In this document: positions 1-5,693 of the stretch, in pieces
Numbering within the stretch: the first letter of the stretch is position 1
Layout: every line of letters starts with the position of its first letter
DNA from: a virus
Virus record (IMG/VR): IMGVR_UViG_3300031521_000329
Location: 1 to 25,649 of that record
Length of the DNA: 25,649 bases
Reading direction: 5' to 3' (one strand)
Made by a program: the position numbers and the translations under genes
Notes under the pieces: model-generated
Databases searched by the model: none
Seen by the model: the letters and a program-made list of their open reading frames with translations, nothing else
What the model was told of the DNA's origin: nothing

Positions 1-128
1 TTACAGAAGCTTGTAATCTGATTAAAAAAGCCGAACGCCGTCCTGATTCAAAAACATACTTCCGAGTATGGGTTAAAAATGTAGCCGGGGCTTATGAAAG
101 TATTGAATTGAATTTTTCTAATATTTAA
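1..128 (+). CDS. DUF3164-like protein, 3' fragment
   Basis: Only the last 41 codons are present; the open frame runs from position 3 to a TAA at 126-128 and the gene begins left of the window. The C-terminal segment has the pattern SKTYFRVWV followed by a G-x-Y-x-x-I-x-L strand. That resembles the end of DUF3164 proteins, a family of unknown biochemical role found in the early region of Mu-like phages next to the transposition genes. The assignment rests on this short tail and on the Mu-like context, so it is tentative. It lies on the same strand as the next gene, 45 bases upstream of it. Confidence 0.45.
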   Translation, partial: TEACNLIKKAERRPDSKTYFRVWVKNVAGAYESIELNFSNI

Positions 129-173
129 TAATAATCAGTTCCGCACACACGGGACATAAAACAACAAAAAATT

Positions 174-632
174 ATGCTCAATTGGTTTGAAGTGAAAATT
201 AAGTACGAGAAAACTGCTGAAGAGGGTAAAATCGTAAAAGTATCTGAAAGTTATTTGGTGGATGCGCTGTCTTTTACAGAAGCGGAAGCACGTATTAATA
301 CCGAAATGAAACCATTTATTAGTGGTGAGTTTGTAGTTTCCGCAATTCGTAGGGCAAGGATTAATGAACTCTTTTCAAATGAAAATGGAGATAAGTGGTA
401 TCGTGCAAAATTGTACTTTATTTCCTTAGATGAAGAAAAAGGAATTGAAAAACGTACTGCTACTACAATGATGGTACAGGCTAATGATACTAAAGAGGCC
501 AATGAAGGAATTGTGGCAGGAATGAAAGCATCCATGGCAGACTATGAGATTGCATCAGTTACTGAAACTCAAATTATCGATGTATTTCCATTTGTTGCTC
601 CAAAAGATACTGAAGAAACTAAAAAGGATTAA
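174..632 (+). CDS. DUF4494-like phage protein
   Basis: This 152-residue protein has no signal peptide or membrane segment. It opens with MLNWFEVKIKYEK and contains SYLVDALSFTEAEARI, the hallmark arrangement I associate with DUF4494, a Bacteroidota family often found in phages and mobile elements and without known function. The fold looks like two alpha/beta repeats: W-(F/Y)-(E/R)-(V/A)-K occurs near residue 4 and again as KWYRAKLYF near residues 74-82, suggesting an internal duplication. The ATG at 174 is preceded by an A-rich leader typical of Bacteroidota. It ends two bases before the first DGR target gene starts, so both are probably cotranscribed. Family assignment is from memory of the motif; the function is unknown. 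Confidence 0.6.
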   Translation: MLNWFEVKIKYEKTAEEGKIVKVSESYLVDALSFTEAEARINTEMKPFISGEFVVSAIRRARINELFSNENGDKWYRAKLYFISLDEEKGIEKRTATTMMVQANDTKEANEGIVAGMKASMADYEIASVTETQIIDVFPFVAPKDTEETKKD

Positions 633-634
633 TT

Positions 635-1153
635 ATGTCACTAAAAATGAATAAAAAAACATACATGGATCTTATTGATCAGGATTTAGATTTATTAAAT
701 AAGAACTGTTCTGATACACCCGAAAGAGATCATATTAAACTGATTCTTTGTAAATCAATTGAATTCTATTATCCCCCTATAAAAAAGGATGGTAAAATTA
801 CGGATCGTATAAAAACATACGAAGATGCGTGCGAAGAACTTGATGAAACTCCTTTAGACGAAAAGGTACTTACAGACCTTGGATTTACAACCGACGAAAT
901 CAATTACCGGAAAATCAAAACCATTACCAAGGCACTTAACGAAGGTTGGAAAGCTGACTGGAACGATAGTAATCAATACAAGTACTATCCATGGTTTAAA
1001 ATGTCTTCCGGGGGCTTCGTTTTCTGCGATATGTATTACGATCGCTCGTATGCGAATGCGGGTTACGCCTCTCGCCTTTGCTTTAAAAGTTCGGAACTGG
1101 CCAAGTATGCCGGGGAACAATTCTTACAATTATATTCTGATTTTATTAAATAA
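635..1153 (+). CDS. DGR target protein 1 (contains VR1)
   Basis: This 172-residue protein is the first variable protein of the retroelement. Residues 1-95 are helical and charged. From about residue 100 it shares a block with target 2: ITKALNEGWKADWNDSNQ, then YYPWF, then MSSGGFVF. VR1 encodes residues 123-150, where the residues specified by template AAY codons have become C, Y, R, Y, N and Y. A constant tail (RLCFKSSELAKYAGEQF) follows, so the variable segment is close to, but not at, the C-terminus. DGR targets generally use a C-type-lectin-like scaffold to display such residues, and the G-F-V-F and RLCF blocks fit that, but I infer the fold. There is no signal peptide. Its partner is unknown; it could be a virion adhesin or an intracellular binding protein. 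Confidence 0.8.
   Translation: MSLKMNKKTYMDLIDQDLDLLNKNCSDTPERDHIKLILCKSIEFYYPPIKKDGKITDRIKTYEDACEELDETPLDEKVLTDLGFTTDEINYRKIKTITKALNEGWKADWNDSNQYKYYPWFKMSSGGFVFCDMYYDRSYANAGYASRLCFKSSELAKYAGEQFLQLYSDFIK
1002..1082 (+). repeat. DGR variable repeat VR1
   Basis: This 81-bp stretch aligns without gaps to the template repeat at 1593-1673. I count 12 differences, all at positions where the template has A (changes to G, T or C). Left of it the identity with the template stops, while identity with the paralogue continues, so the left edge is set by the TGTCTTCC block. The last 17 bases (CGCCTCTCGCCTTTGCT) are identical in VR1 and VR2 and differ from the template at three A positions; this is the likely initiation-of-mutagenic-homing (IMH) end. 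Confidence 0.92.
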
Positions 1154-1184
1154 CCGCCGTAAGGCACAAACAATTTTACACACA

Positions 1185-1562
1185 ATGGAAAAACAAGTAT
1201 TGACAATGGAAAGTATCAAAACTGTAGAAGATGCTTTAAATGCAGCTGCAATTCCAGCAACTCCTGAATTCAACGAAGTACCTGAAGAAATGAAGGATTA
1301 TTTTAAAGCGGTATATGAAGCCGTTGCAATTACTAAGGCTTTAGTTCAAGGTTGGAAAGCCGACTGGAACGATAGTAATCAACGCAAATGGTATCCTTGG
1401 TTCCGAATGTCTTCCGGGGGCTTCGTTTTCGGCGCTATGTATTGCGATTACTCGAATGCGGATGCGGGTCACGCCTCTCGCCTTTGCTTCCCTACTGAAG
1501 AGATGGCTGAGTATGCAGGAAGACAGTTTACGGAGGTATACAGTCGAATGATTCTGAAGTAA
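1185..1562 (+). CDS. DGR target protein 2 (contains VR2)
   Basis: A 125-residue paralogue of target 1. I place the start at the ATG at 1185, 31 bases after the end of target 1; the frame is open further upstream, but that part is an out-of-frame reading of target 1. The sequence runs through a helical N-terminus (VEDALNAAAIPATPEF), the shared block ITKALVQGWKADWNDSNQ, YPWFRMSSGGFVF, the variable segment (residues 75-102) and a constant tail (RLCFPTEEMAEYAGRQF). Variable residues include G, A, Y, C, Y, D and H. The homology spans nearly the whole C-terminal half at both protein and DNA level, so the two targets arose by gene duplication. It lacks the first 40 or so residues of target 1. Function is unknown beyond being a substrate for DGR diversification. 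Confidence 0.8.
   Translation: MEKQVLTMESIKTVEDALNAAAIPATPEFNEVPEEMKDYFKAVYEAVAITKALVQGWKADWNDSNQRKWYPWFRMSSGGFVFGAMYCDYSNADAGHASRLCFPTEEMAEYAGRQFTEVYSRMILK
1408..1488 (+). repeat. DGR variable repeat VR2
   Basis: This 81-bp gapless match to the template repeat has 13 differences, every one at a template adenine. Relative to VR1 it differs at 8 positions, all template adenines too. With VR1 it shares seven identical changes from the template, three of them inside the presumed IMH end. It lies in frame in target protein 2. Confidence 0.92.
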
Positions 1563-1592
1563 ACAAAAATGGGCTGTTTGTCTTTGTGAGGT

Positions 1593-1673
1593 TGTCTTCC
1601 AGGGGCTTCGTTTTCAACGATATGAATTACGATAACTCGAATGCGAATGCAGGTAACACCTCTCACCTATGCT
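1593..1673 (+). repeat. DGR template repeat TR
   Basis: This 81-bp noncoding copy lies between target 2 and the reverse transcriptase. Read in the register of the targets it contains six AAY codons (starting 1616, 1625, 1634, 1640, 1646, 1655), the codon type that DGR templates use because mutating both A positions reaches many amino acids without making stops. It has 21 adenines; 15 differ in at least one variable repeat, and no other base differs. In that register it runs into a TAA right after the repeat, so it is not a coding copy. It would be transcribed and copied by the reverse transcriptase with errors at A. Confidence 0.93.
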
Positions 1674-1784
1674 AAAAAGATACAAGGACAAAGGCCTTGC
1701 CACTGGGCAAAAAATAACAACTTTCAATGTGTACTGGTAGCCCCGCTTTTGCGGGGCGAACGTTCACGAACGAAAAGCAAAGAA
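1674..1784 (+). other. TR-RT spacer with GC-rich hairpins
   Basis: This noncoding stretch lies between the template repeat and the reverse transcriptase start. It holds a perfect hairpin CCCCGC-TTTT-GCGGGG at 1741-1756 and directly after it a second short dyad (CGTTC-AC-GAACG, about 1761-1772). In the Bordetella DGR, RNA downstream of the template repeat is needed for priming and for binding the reverse transcriptase complex, so this is the place to expect such an element. The first hairpin has no T tract after it, so it does not look like an intrinsic terminator. Confidence 0.5.
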
Positions 1785-2768
1785 ATGAAAAGATACGGAA
1801 ACTTATACGAACAGGTTTGCAGCCCTGAAAACTTAGTACTGGCATACCAGAAAGCGAGAAAAGGGAAAGCTACCACTTATGGAGTGAGGCTATTTGACAA
1901 GCATTTGGAAAAGAATATGAATAAACTGCATGATGAATTGGTTGCAGAAACTTACCGGACCTCTGAATACAGCGTATTTACTATTTATGATCCGAAAGAA
2001 CGTGAAATTTACAGGCTTCCATTTTGCGACAGGGTAGTGCACCATGCGATTATGAACATCATGGAACCGATATGGACAAGTATTTTCATTCAACACACCT
2101 ACAGTTGTATCAAAGGACGTGGGATACATGCCGTTTTAATGGCGATTAAACGGGATTTAAAGGATGTTTCAAACACAAAGTACTGTCTTAAAATGGATGT
2201 CAGAAAATTTTATCCGAACATTGATCATGAAATATTAAAGTCAATTCTCAGAAAGAAGATAAAAGATAGCCGATTGCTCAACTTGCTTGACGGTATCATT
2301 GACTCAGCTCCCGGAGTTCCTATTGGAAATTACTTATCTCAATTTTTCGCAAACCTGTATTTAGCGTATTTTGACCATTGGATGAAAGAAACGAAGCATT
2401 TTAAGTATTACTACCGATATGCCGATGACATTGTAATATTATACGATGATAAGACTTATTTACATGATTTGCTGTATGAAATAACAGCTTATCTGAAAAA
2501 TGAACTTAACCTGCAATTAAAAGGAAATTACCAGGTATTTCCGGTCAATTCACGAGGTATTGACTTCGTTGGTTACAAATTCTATCATACGCATATATTG
2601 ATGCGTAAAACGATTAAAAAAAGGCTTTGCCGAAAGGCCGCAAAGCTGAATAAAAAAGACATTGATGTTAAAAGTTACAAAATGCAGATAGCCCCATGGA
2701 TTGGTTGGGCATCACATTGCAACTCGAAGCATTTACTTAAAAAAGTACTGAATGAAAAATTTTTCTGA
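1785..2768 (+). CDS. DGR reverse transcriptase
   Basis: This 327-residue protein copies the template RNA into mutagenized cDNA that replaces the variable repeats. The ATG at 1785 gives MKRYGNLYEQVCS, the usual N-terminus of this group; the open frame extends upstream through the template repeat but that part is not protein. Visible motifs are R-L-P-F-C-D (78-82), the finger motif KMDVRKFYPNID with catalytic Asp138, GVPIGNYLSQ at 177-186 (the DGR signature; group II intron enzymes usually have QG...SP here), the catalytic YADD at 212-215, and GIDFVGYKF at 258-266 before the thumb. The size is normal for stand-alone DGR enzymes; no maturase or endonuclease domain is attached. The next gene overlaps its end by 17 bases. 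Confidence 0.95.
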   Translation: MKRYGNLYEQVCSPENLVLAYQKARKGKATTYGVRLFDKHLEKNMNKLHDELVAETYRTSEYSVFTIYDPKEREIYRLPFCDRVVHHAIMNIMEPIWTSIFIQHTYSCIKGRGIHAVLMAIKRDLKDVSNTKYCLKMDVRKFYPNIDHEILKSILRKKIKDSRLLNLLDGIIDSAPGVPIGNYLSQFFANLYLAYFDHWMKETKHFKYYYRYADDIVILYDDKTYLHDLLYEITAYLKNELNLQLKGNYQVFPVNSRGIDFVGYKFYHTHILMRKTIKKRLCRKAAKLNKKDIDVKSYKMQIAPWIGWASHCNSKHLLKKVLNEKFF

Positions 2769-3066
2769 TTTATGCATAAAGCCACTTGATGATAAAAATA
2801 TATTTAATGTTCCGGTGGTGTCAATAGAAGATGTTGCTAATGTAGAAATTGAGGTTTTAGACTTTGAAGCAAACGTAAAAACAAGACATGGTGAGGGTCG
2901 ATACATTCTAAAAGTGAAATTTGAAGGAATTGAACGAAAGTTTTTCACCAATGCAGCTCCCATCAAACAAGCACTCGAACAAATTAATAAAAACGATTTA
3001 CCTTTTAAGACAACAATAAAAACTCAAAAATTTGGGAGCAATAAAAAGACATTTTACTTTACATAA
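2752..3066 (+). CDS. Small protein overlapping the RT, candidate DGR accessory factor
   Basis: A 104-residue protein whose ATG lies inside the end of the reverse transcriptase gene (17-base overlap in another frame), so the two are probably translationally coupled. It looks mainly beta: VEIEVLDFEANVKT, a charged turn RHGEGRY, ILKVKFEGIERKFFTN, a short helix AAPIKQALEQIN, then LPFKTTIKTQKFG and KKTFYFT. Alternating basic and aromatic residues would suit a nucleic-acid-binding beta barrel, but that is inference. It is not a helical Avd-type protein. No Avd gene is visible elsewhere in the cassette, so this gene occupies the accessory position. I recall similar small proteins beside Bacteroidales DGR enzymes, but cannot check that here. 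Confidence 0.6.
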   Translation: MKNFSDLCIKPLDDKNIFNVPVVSIEDVANVEIEVLDFEANVKTRHGEGRYILKVKFEGIERKFFTNAAPIKQALEQINKNDLPFKTTIKTQKFGSNKKTFYFT

Positions 3067-3075
3067 ACACACAAA

Positions 3076-3615
3076 ATGGAAAAGAAAATTAAAACCTACG
3101 TGATCATGGTTAGCCGTACTTATCCGGCATATCACCCAAGAAAGAGACAGCCTACATATTTTATTGAAAAAATTCAACTTGCACTTAATATGCTTGTGCA
3201 AATGCCGGGTGATCTACTTATTGATCTAGATCCTAAAATTCATACATTCCGAGGGAATTACCCATTGTGGGAAAAACGTATTAAGGAAGTATTAGCCGGG
3301 AATGCAGTTATTGTTTTGAAATATCATTCTTTGGGAAGATACGTGAAAGGAAATAAGCAAATTGAGTTTGCACGACTGGATAAAGATAGTGGAGTTGGAA
3401 TAGAGGAAGTAAAATTTGAATGGAATAGCATAACATATCCTGTTCTAACAAAGGATTATCTTACAAATATTACGATCACTCAAATTGCTGAAAATGATGG
3501 ATTGCAAGTACATGACTTTATGAATTGGTTTGTAAAAGGAGATTATGATTTGAAAGAGACTTTTGCATGTATACAGTTTACTTCATTTAGATATGGAAAA
3601 CAAACCGAAAGCTAA
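3076..3615 (+). CDS. ASCH/PUA-like hypothetical protein
   Basis: This 179-residue soluble protein has no signal peptide or membrane segment. The central stretch DPKIHTFRGNYPLWEKRI (about residues 52-69), followed by VLAGNAVIVLKYH and a GRY turn, resembles ASCH-type beta-barrel proteins of Bacteroidota phages, in which a conserved KIHTIR-N-W-R core precedes the barrel. ASCH proteins are linked to RNA binding or modified-nucleoside handling, but the role here is unknown. A basic N-terminal segment (AYHPRKRQPTYF) precedes the core. The gene starts nine bases after the RT-overlapping gene and overlaps the next gene by 23 bases, so it is part of the early operon. Confidence 0.5.
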   Translation: MEKKIKTYVIMVSRTYPAYHPRKRQPTYFIEKIQLALNMLVQMPGDLLIDLDPKIHTFRGNYPLWEKRIKEVLAGNAVIVLKYHSLGRYVKGNKQIEFARLDKDSGVGIEEVKFEWNSITYPVLTKDYLTNITITQIAENDGLQVHDFMNWFVKGDYDLKETFACIQFTSFRYGKQTES

Positions 3616-4075
3616 AGGAACCTGGGGTCAGCGTTCCCCCAGAACAGGATCGGAACTAAATATAATTTGTACTGAGTTTTTTGAAAAACTTGTTGTTCCG
3701 GAACACTGGAAGTTTATGCAATGGCAGAATGTGATTGATAAAGAGATGATATCACAGGCTAACCCAAACGGAACATTGATTAGTGTTGGAAAAATATTCC
3801 GGGATATGCGAACAAGTGGAATTGATTTAATGCATTATAGGGTATGTTTCCTGACTTTTCCCGAAAGGGGTGGTATTTGTGAAAAGTCAATCATTGACTT
3901 TGGAAAGTTTAAATATCATACGGTAGTTACTAATAAAACTATTGAGAAGTTGAATGAATGGATTGCGGAACATTATAAAGAACCCCCTGTTTCGTCAAAT
4001 GACTCAGAACAAGAAAATCCGGTAAATGACAAAGACGATGGCTTACAACATTTTAGAGATAGATTCGGAACTTGA
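3593..4075 (+). CDS. Hypothetical early phage protein
   Basis: I take the ATG at 3593, giving 160 residues starting MENKPKAKGTWGQRSPRTG; an in-frame ATG 30 bases upstream exists but lies deeper in the preceding gene. The N-terminus is basic and rich in G, P, R and S, as in flexible nucleic-acid-binding tails. The middle (WQNVIDKEMISQANPNG, VGKIFRDMRTSGID, LMHYRVCFLTFPERGG) looks like a compact alpha/beta domain and the C-terminus is acidic and polar. I do not recognise the family. It overlaps the preceding gene by 23 bases and the following small frame by 38 bases, which suggests translational coupling. Confidence 0.6.
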   Translation: MENKPKAKGTWGQRSPRTGSELNIICTEFFEKLVVPEHWKFMQWQNVIDKEMISQANPNGTLISVGKIFRDMRTSGIDLMHYRVCFLTFPERGGICEKSIIDFGKFKYHTVVTNKTIEKLNEWIAEHYKEPPVSSNDSEQENPVNDKDDGLQHFRDRFGT

Positions 4076-4178
4076 ATGGCTAATGTCCTTTAATGATTTA
4101 TACCTGAAAGAAATTGAAGAATTGAAAATTAAAAAAATCAATCTTTATGAACAATCAACCGACACAGTTACAGCTTGA
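4038..4178 (+). CDS. Possible 46-residue overlapping peptide
   Basis: An open frame starting ATGGCTTACAAC encodes MAYNILEIDSELEWLMSF, then an acidic/basic helix (LKEIEELKIKKINLY). It overlaps the previous gene by 38 bases and the next by 32 bases and fills the 71-base gap between them. The amphipathic helix and the position favour a real small gene in a compact early operon; the short length means it could also be chance. Confidence 0.4.
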   Translation: MAYNILEIDSELEWLMSFNDLYLKEIEELKIKKINLYEQSTDTVTA

Positions 4179-4401
4179 ATTTACTGAACCTAAATCCATA
4201 CATGTTGTCAGGTATGCTGATACTCGGGCACGGGATTCGGAAGGTCATTATACAACTGAAATTGGGAACGATGGTAATACTGAAGAGAGATTACGTGAGC
4301 AATTACACATATTGAGAATAAATAGCAGCATTTGGCTTGAAAATAAGAATAAAGAGATATTTAAACTGAAAGAAGAACTTAAAAAATATAAGAATGAGTA
4401 A
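4147..4401 (+). CDS. Small hypothetical protein with C-terminal coiled coil
   Basis: An 84-residue protein. The N-terminal half (LQLEFTEPKSIHVVRYAD) is polar and beta-like; from about residue 40 a charged helix runs to the end (EERLREQLHILRINS, NKEIFKLKEELKKYKNE) with heptad-like hydrophobic spacing, so dimerisation through a coiled coil is likely. No family is recognised. It overlaps the following phosphatase-like gene by eight bases. Confidence 0.6.
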   Translation: MNNQPTQLQLEFTEPKSIHVVRYADTRARDSEGHYTTEIGNDGNTEERLREQLHILRINSSIWLENKNKEIFKLKEELKKYKNE

Positions 4402-4789
4402 CTTAATATTGGCAATAGATTTTGATGGTACGATAGTAAAAGACAAATATCCAGAGATTGGGGAAATGGTAGAGGGAGCAAAAGAAGCGATCAACCAACT
4501 GTACTCTGATGGATATACGATTATAATATGGAGTTGTAGGACTAAGATAAATAAAGCCAGGGCAATTGAATGGTTAGCTAAAAATGGTATAAAGTACCAC
4601 CGATTTAATGAGAGTTGTCCGATAAATGTGGCTAAGTACGGCGGGGTAGATACCCGTAAGGTATATGCCGACTTATACATAGATGATAGGATGTTATTTA
4701 AACTACCAACATGGGATGAAATATACTGGATAGTCCGTGATTTAGTACCAACGTATGCGGATAAAGTAGGGAGAGACGGATTTTTATAA
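4394..4789 (+). CDS. HAD-superfamily phosphatase-like protein
   Basis: This 131-residue protein has the HAD motifs in order: LAIDFDGTIV with Asp9 and Asp11 (nucleophile and general acid pair), IIIWSCRT near residues 43-50 (motif II Ser/Thr position), and YIDDR with Asp97-Asp98 (motif IV magnesium ligands). No large cap domain is present, so it belongs with the small cap-less HAD phosphatases common in Bacteroidota genomes and phages. The substrate is unknown; nucleotides or a modified nucleic-acid end are plausible in an early phage operon. It starts eight bases inside the previous gene and ends 31 bases before the HTH gene. Confidence 0.75.
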   Translation: MSNLILAIDFDGTIVKDKYPEIGEMVEGAKEAINQLYSDGYTIIIWSCRTKINKARAIEWLAKNGIKYHRFNESCPINVAKYGGVDTRKVYADLYIDDRMLFKLPTWDEIYWIVRDLVPTYADKVGRDGFL

Positions 4790-4792
4790 TTG

Positions 4793-4811
4793 ATTTAAAT
4801 GATATTTAAAT
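4793..4811. promoter_or_regulatory. Twin ATTTAAAT sites, possible operator
   Basis: Two copies of the self-complementary octamer ATTTAAAT lie at 4793-4800 and 4804-4811, immediately before the small HTH gene at 4821. The 11-base spacing is about one helical turn, which suits a dimeric repressor, but AT-rich palindromes also arise by chance in this composition. Confidence 0.25.
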
Positions 4812-4820
4812 ACTGATTAA

Positions 4821-5048
4821 ATGGCTAAAAAACATCCAAAGCATATAAGTACAAAATTAAGCGCAGAGACAGTGAAAGATATCGTTAAGCAAAAATACGA
4901 ACCAGGTAGACAGGACAGATGTAAAGAATGGGTATATCGTACGATCATAAAAAAACAAACTGGGATTAGTCGACGAACGTTTTTTCGTTATCTGAAAGAA
5001 GAATCCGATGAAATAAAAGAGGATCCAAATCAATTAAAATTATTTTGA
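4821..5048 (+). CDS. Small helix-turn-helix protein
   Basis: A basic 75-residue protein with KQTGISRRTFFRYLKEE near residues 44-60, which has the layout of a helix-turn-helix (helix, Gly turn, recognition helix with R-R-T-F-F-R-Y). The N-terminus is lysine-rich and the C-terminus acidic (EESDEIKEDPNQ). In Mu, the end of the early region encodes the middle-operon activator Mor; the location here is similar, but this protein is shorter than Mor and I see no clear Mor/C signature. It could activate the late operons or be an excisionase-like factor. Confidence 0.6.
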   Translation: MAKKHPKHISTKLSAETVKDIVKQKYEPGRQDRCKEWVYRTIIKKQTGISRRTFFRYLKEESDEIKEDPNQLKLF

Positions 5049-5053
5049 TTTAC

Positions 5054-5085
5054 ACTTGTTTATTCGGGGAAAACTCTTTATTTTT
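5054..5085 (+). promoter_or_regulatory. Bacteroides-type sigma-ABfr promoter
   Basis: CTTG at 5054-5057 and TATTTTTG at 5078-5085 are 20 bases apart. This matches the Bacteroidota vegetative promoter pattern TTTG-N19-21-TAnnTTTG. It lies 26 bases before the ATG of the lipoprotein gene, giving that gene its own promoter independent of the early operon. Confidence 0.7.
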
Positions 5086-5111
5086 GTGAAAAAAATTAAA
5101 AACATAATATT

Positions 5112-5633
5112 ATGAAAAAAATAGCTATAATATCTATAGCACTTGTAATTATGAGTGCTTGTGTTCGGGAGATAGATAAGGAAGTAATAAAAACAGTTAT
5201 AGTTACACCAAGTGGTTCACTCATGCCTGATAGTCTTGCATGGTTCTTTAGTAATCCTGAAAATGTAAGCAATTATAAAGGAAGTTTAAATGATTTCAAA
5301 TCGCTTCATCTTGTAACCAATGAGGTGTCAGATTATGTCATAGTGACATATGGGAGAGATAAGTGCGCTAGAAATCTTCCAGATACTACTTTGCTTCCTT
5401 GTAACTGTATTACTTTTTCTTGTTTCAGAAATAATGAAATATTTGACTTTTATCACTATAGAATAAAAGACTGGAAAAGAGATTTAGTGAATGAGGATAT
5501 TGGTTATCTTACAAATAACTCTACTCCTATATGGAACTATAGATATTTTTCTACAGAGTACGTGTACGAGATTGTGCCTGGTAACGGAGCTACTACTTAC
5601 CGTAAAAGCGTACTGATGAAAATTCCGTTCTAA
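5112..5633 (+). CDS. Predicted lipoprotein, candidate moron
   Basis: A 173-residue protein with a lipoprotein signal peptide: MKKIAIISIALVIMSAC, with the lipidated Cys at position 17. The mature part is mixed alpha/beta (SLAWFFSNPENVSNY, DYVIVTYGRDKCARN, FDFYHYRIKDWKRD, WNYRYFSTEYVYEI) with three or four extra cysteines. No family is recognised. The gene has its own vegetative-type promoter and is followed by a strong bidirectional terminator, so it forms a separate unit between the early genes and the oppositely transcribed head operon. That isolation is typical of morons expressed from the lysogen; an envelope role such as superinfection exclusion or host-surface change is plausible but unproven. 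Confidence 0.7.
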   Translation: MKKIAIISIALVIMSACVREIDKEVIKTVIVTPSGSLMPDSLAWFFSNPENVSNYKGSLNDFKSLHLVTNEVSDYVIVTYGRDKCARNLPDTTLLPCNCITFSCFRNNEIFDFYHYRIKDWKRDLVNEDIGYLTNNSTPIWNYRYFSTEYVYEIVPGNGATTYRKSVLMKIPF

Positions 5634-5650
5634 TAGTTAGTTAAAACTGA

Positions 5651-5686
5651 AAAACGCCCCTTAGTAAATGAACTAAGGGGCGTTTT
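5651..5686. terminator. Strong bidirectional terminator
   Basis: A 15-bp perfect stem (5651-5665 with 5672-5686) around the loop AAATGA, with AACGCCCC/GGGGCGTT in the stem, followed by a T run on the + strand and an A run before it for the - strand. It separates the lipoprotein gene from the convergent head operon and can stop transcription from both sides. Confidence 0.93.
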
Positions 5687-5693
5687 TTGTTTA

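Noticed and set aside
879-1184. Long upstream extension of target 2 (frame open from 879)
   Set aside because: It reads target 1 and VR1 out of frame; the ATG at 1185 gives a protein aligned with the paralogue.
1741-1756. Intrinsic terminator between TR and RT
   Set aside because: The hairpin is perfect but no T tract follows on either strand.
1641-1784. Extension of the RT open frame upstream into the template repeat
   Set aside because: This part is TR and hairpin spacer; DGR RTs of this type begin MKRYGNLYE, at 1785.
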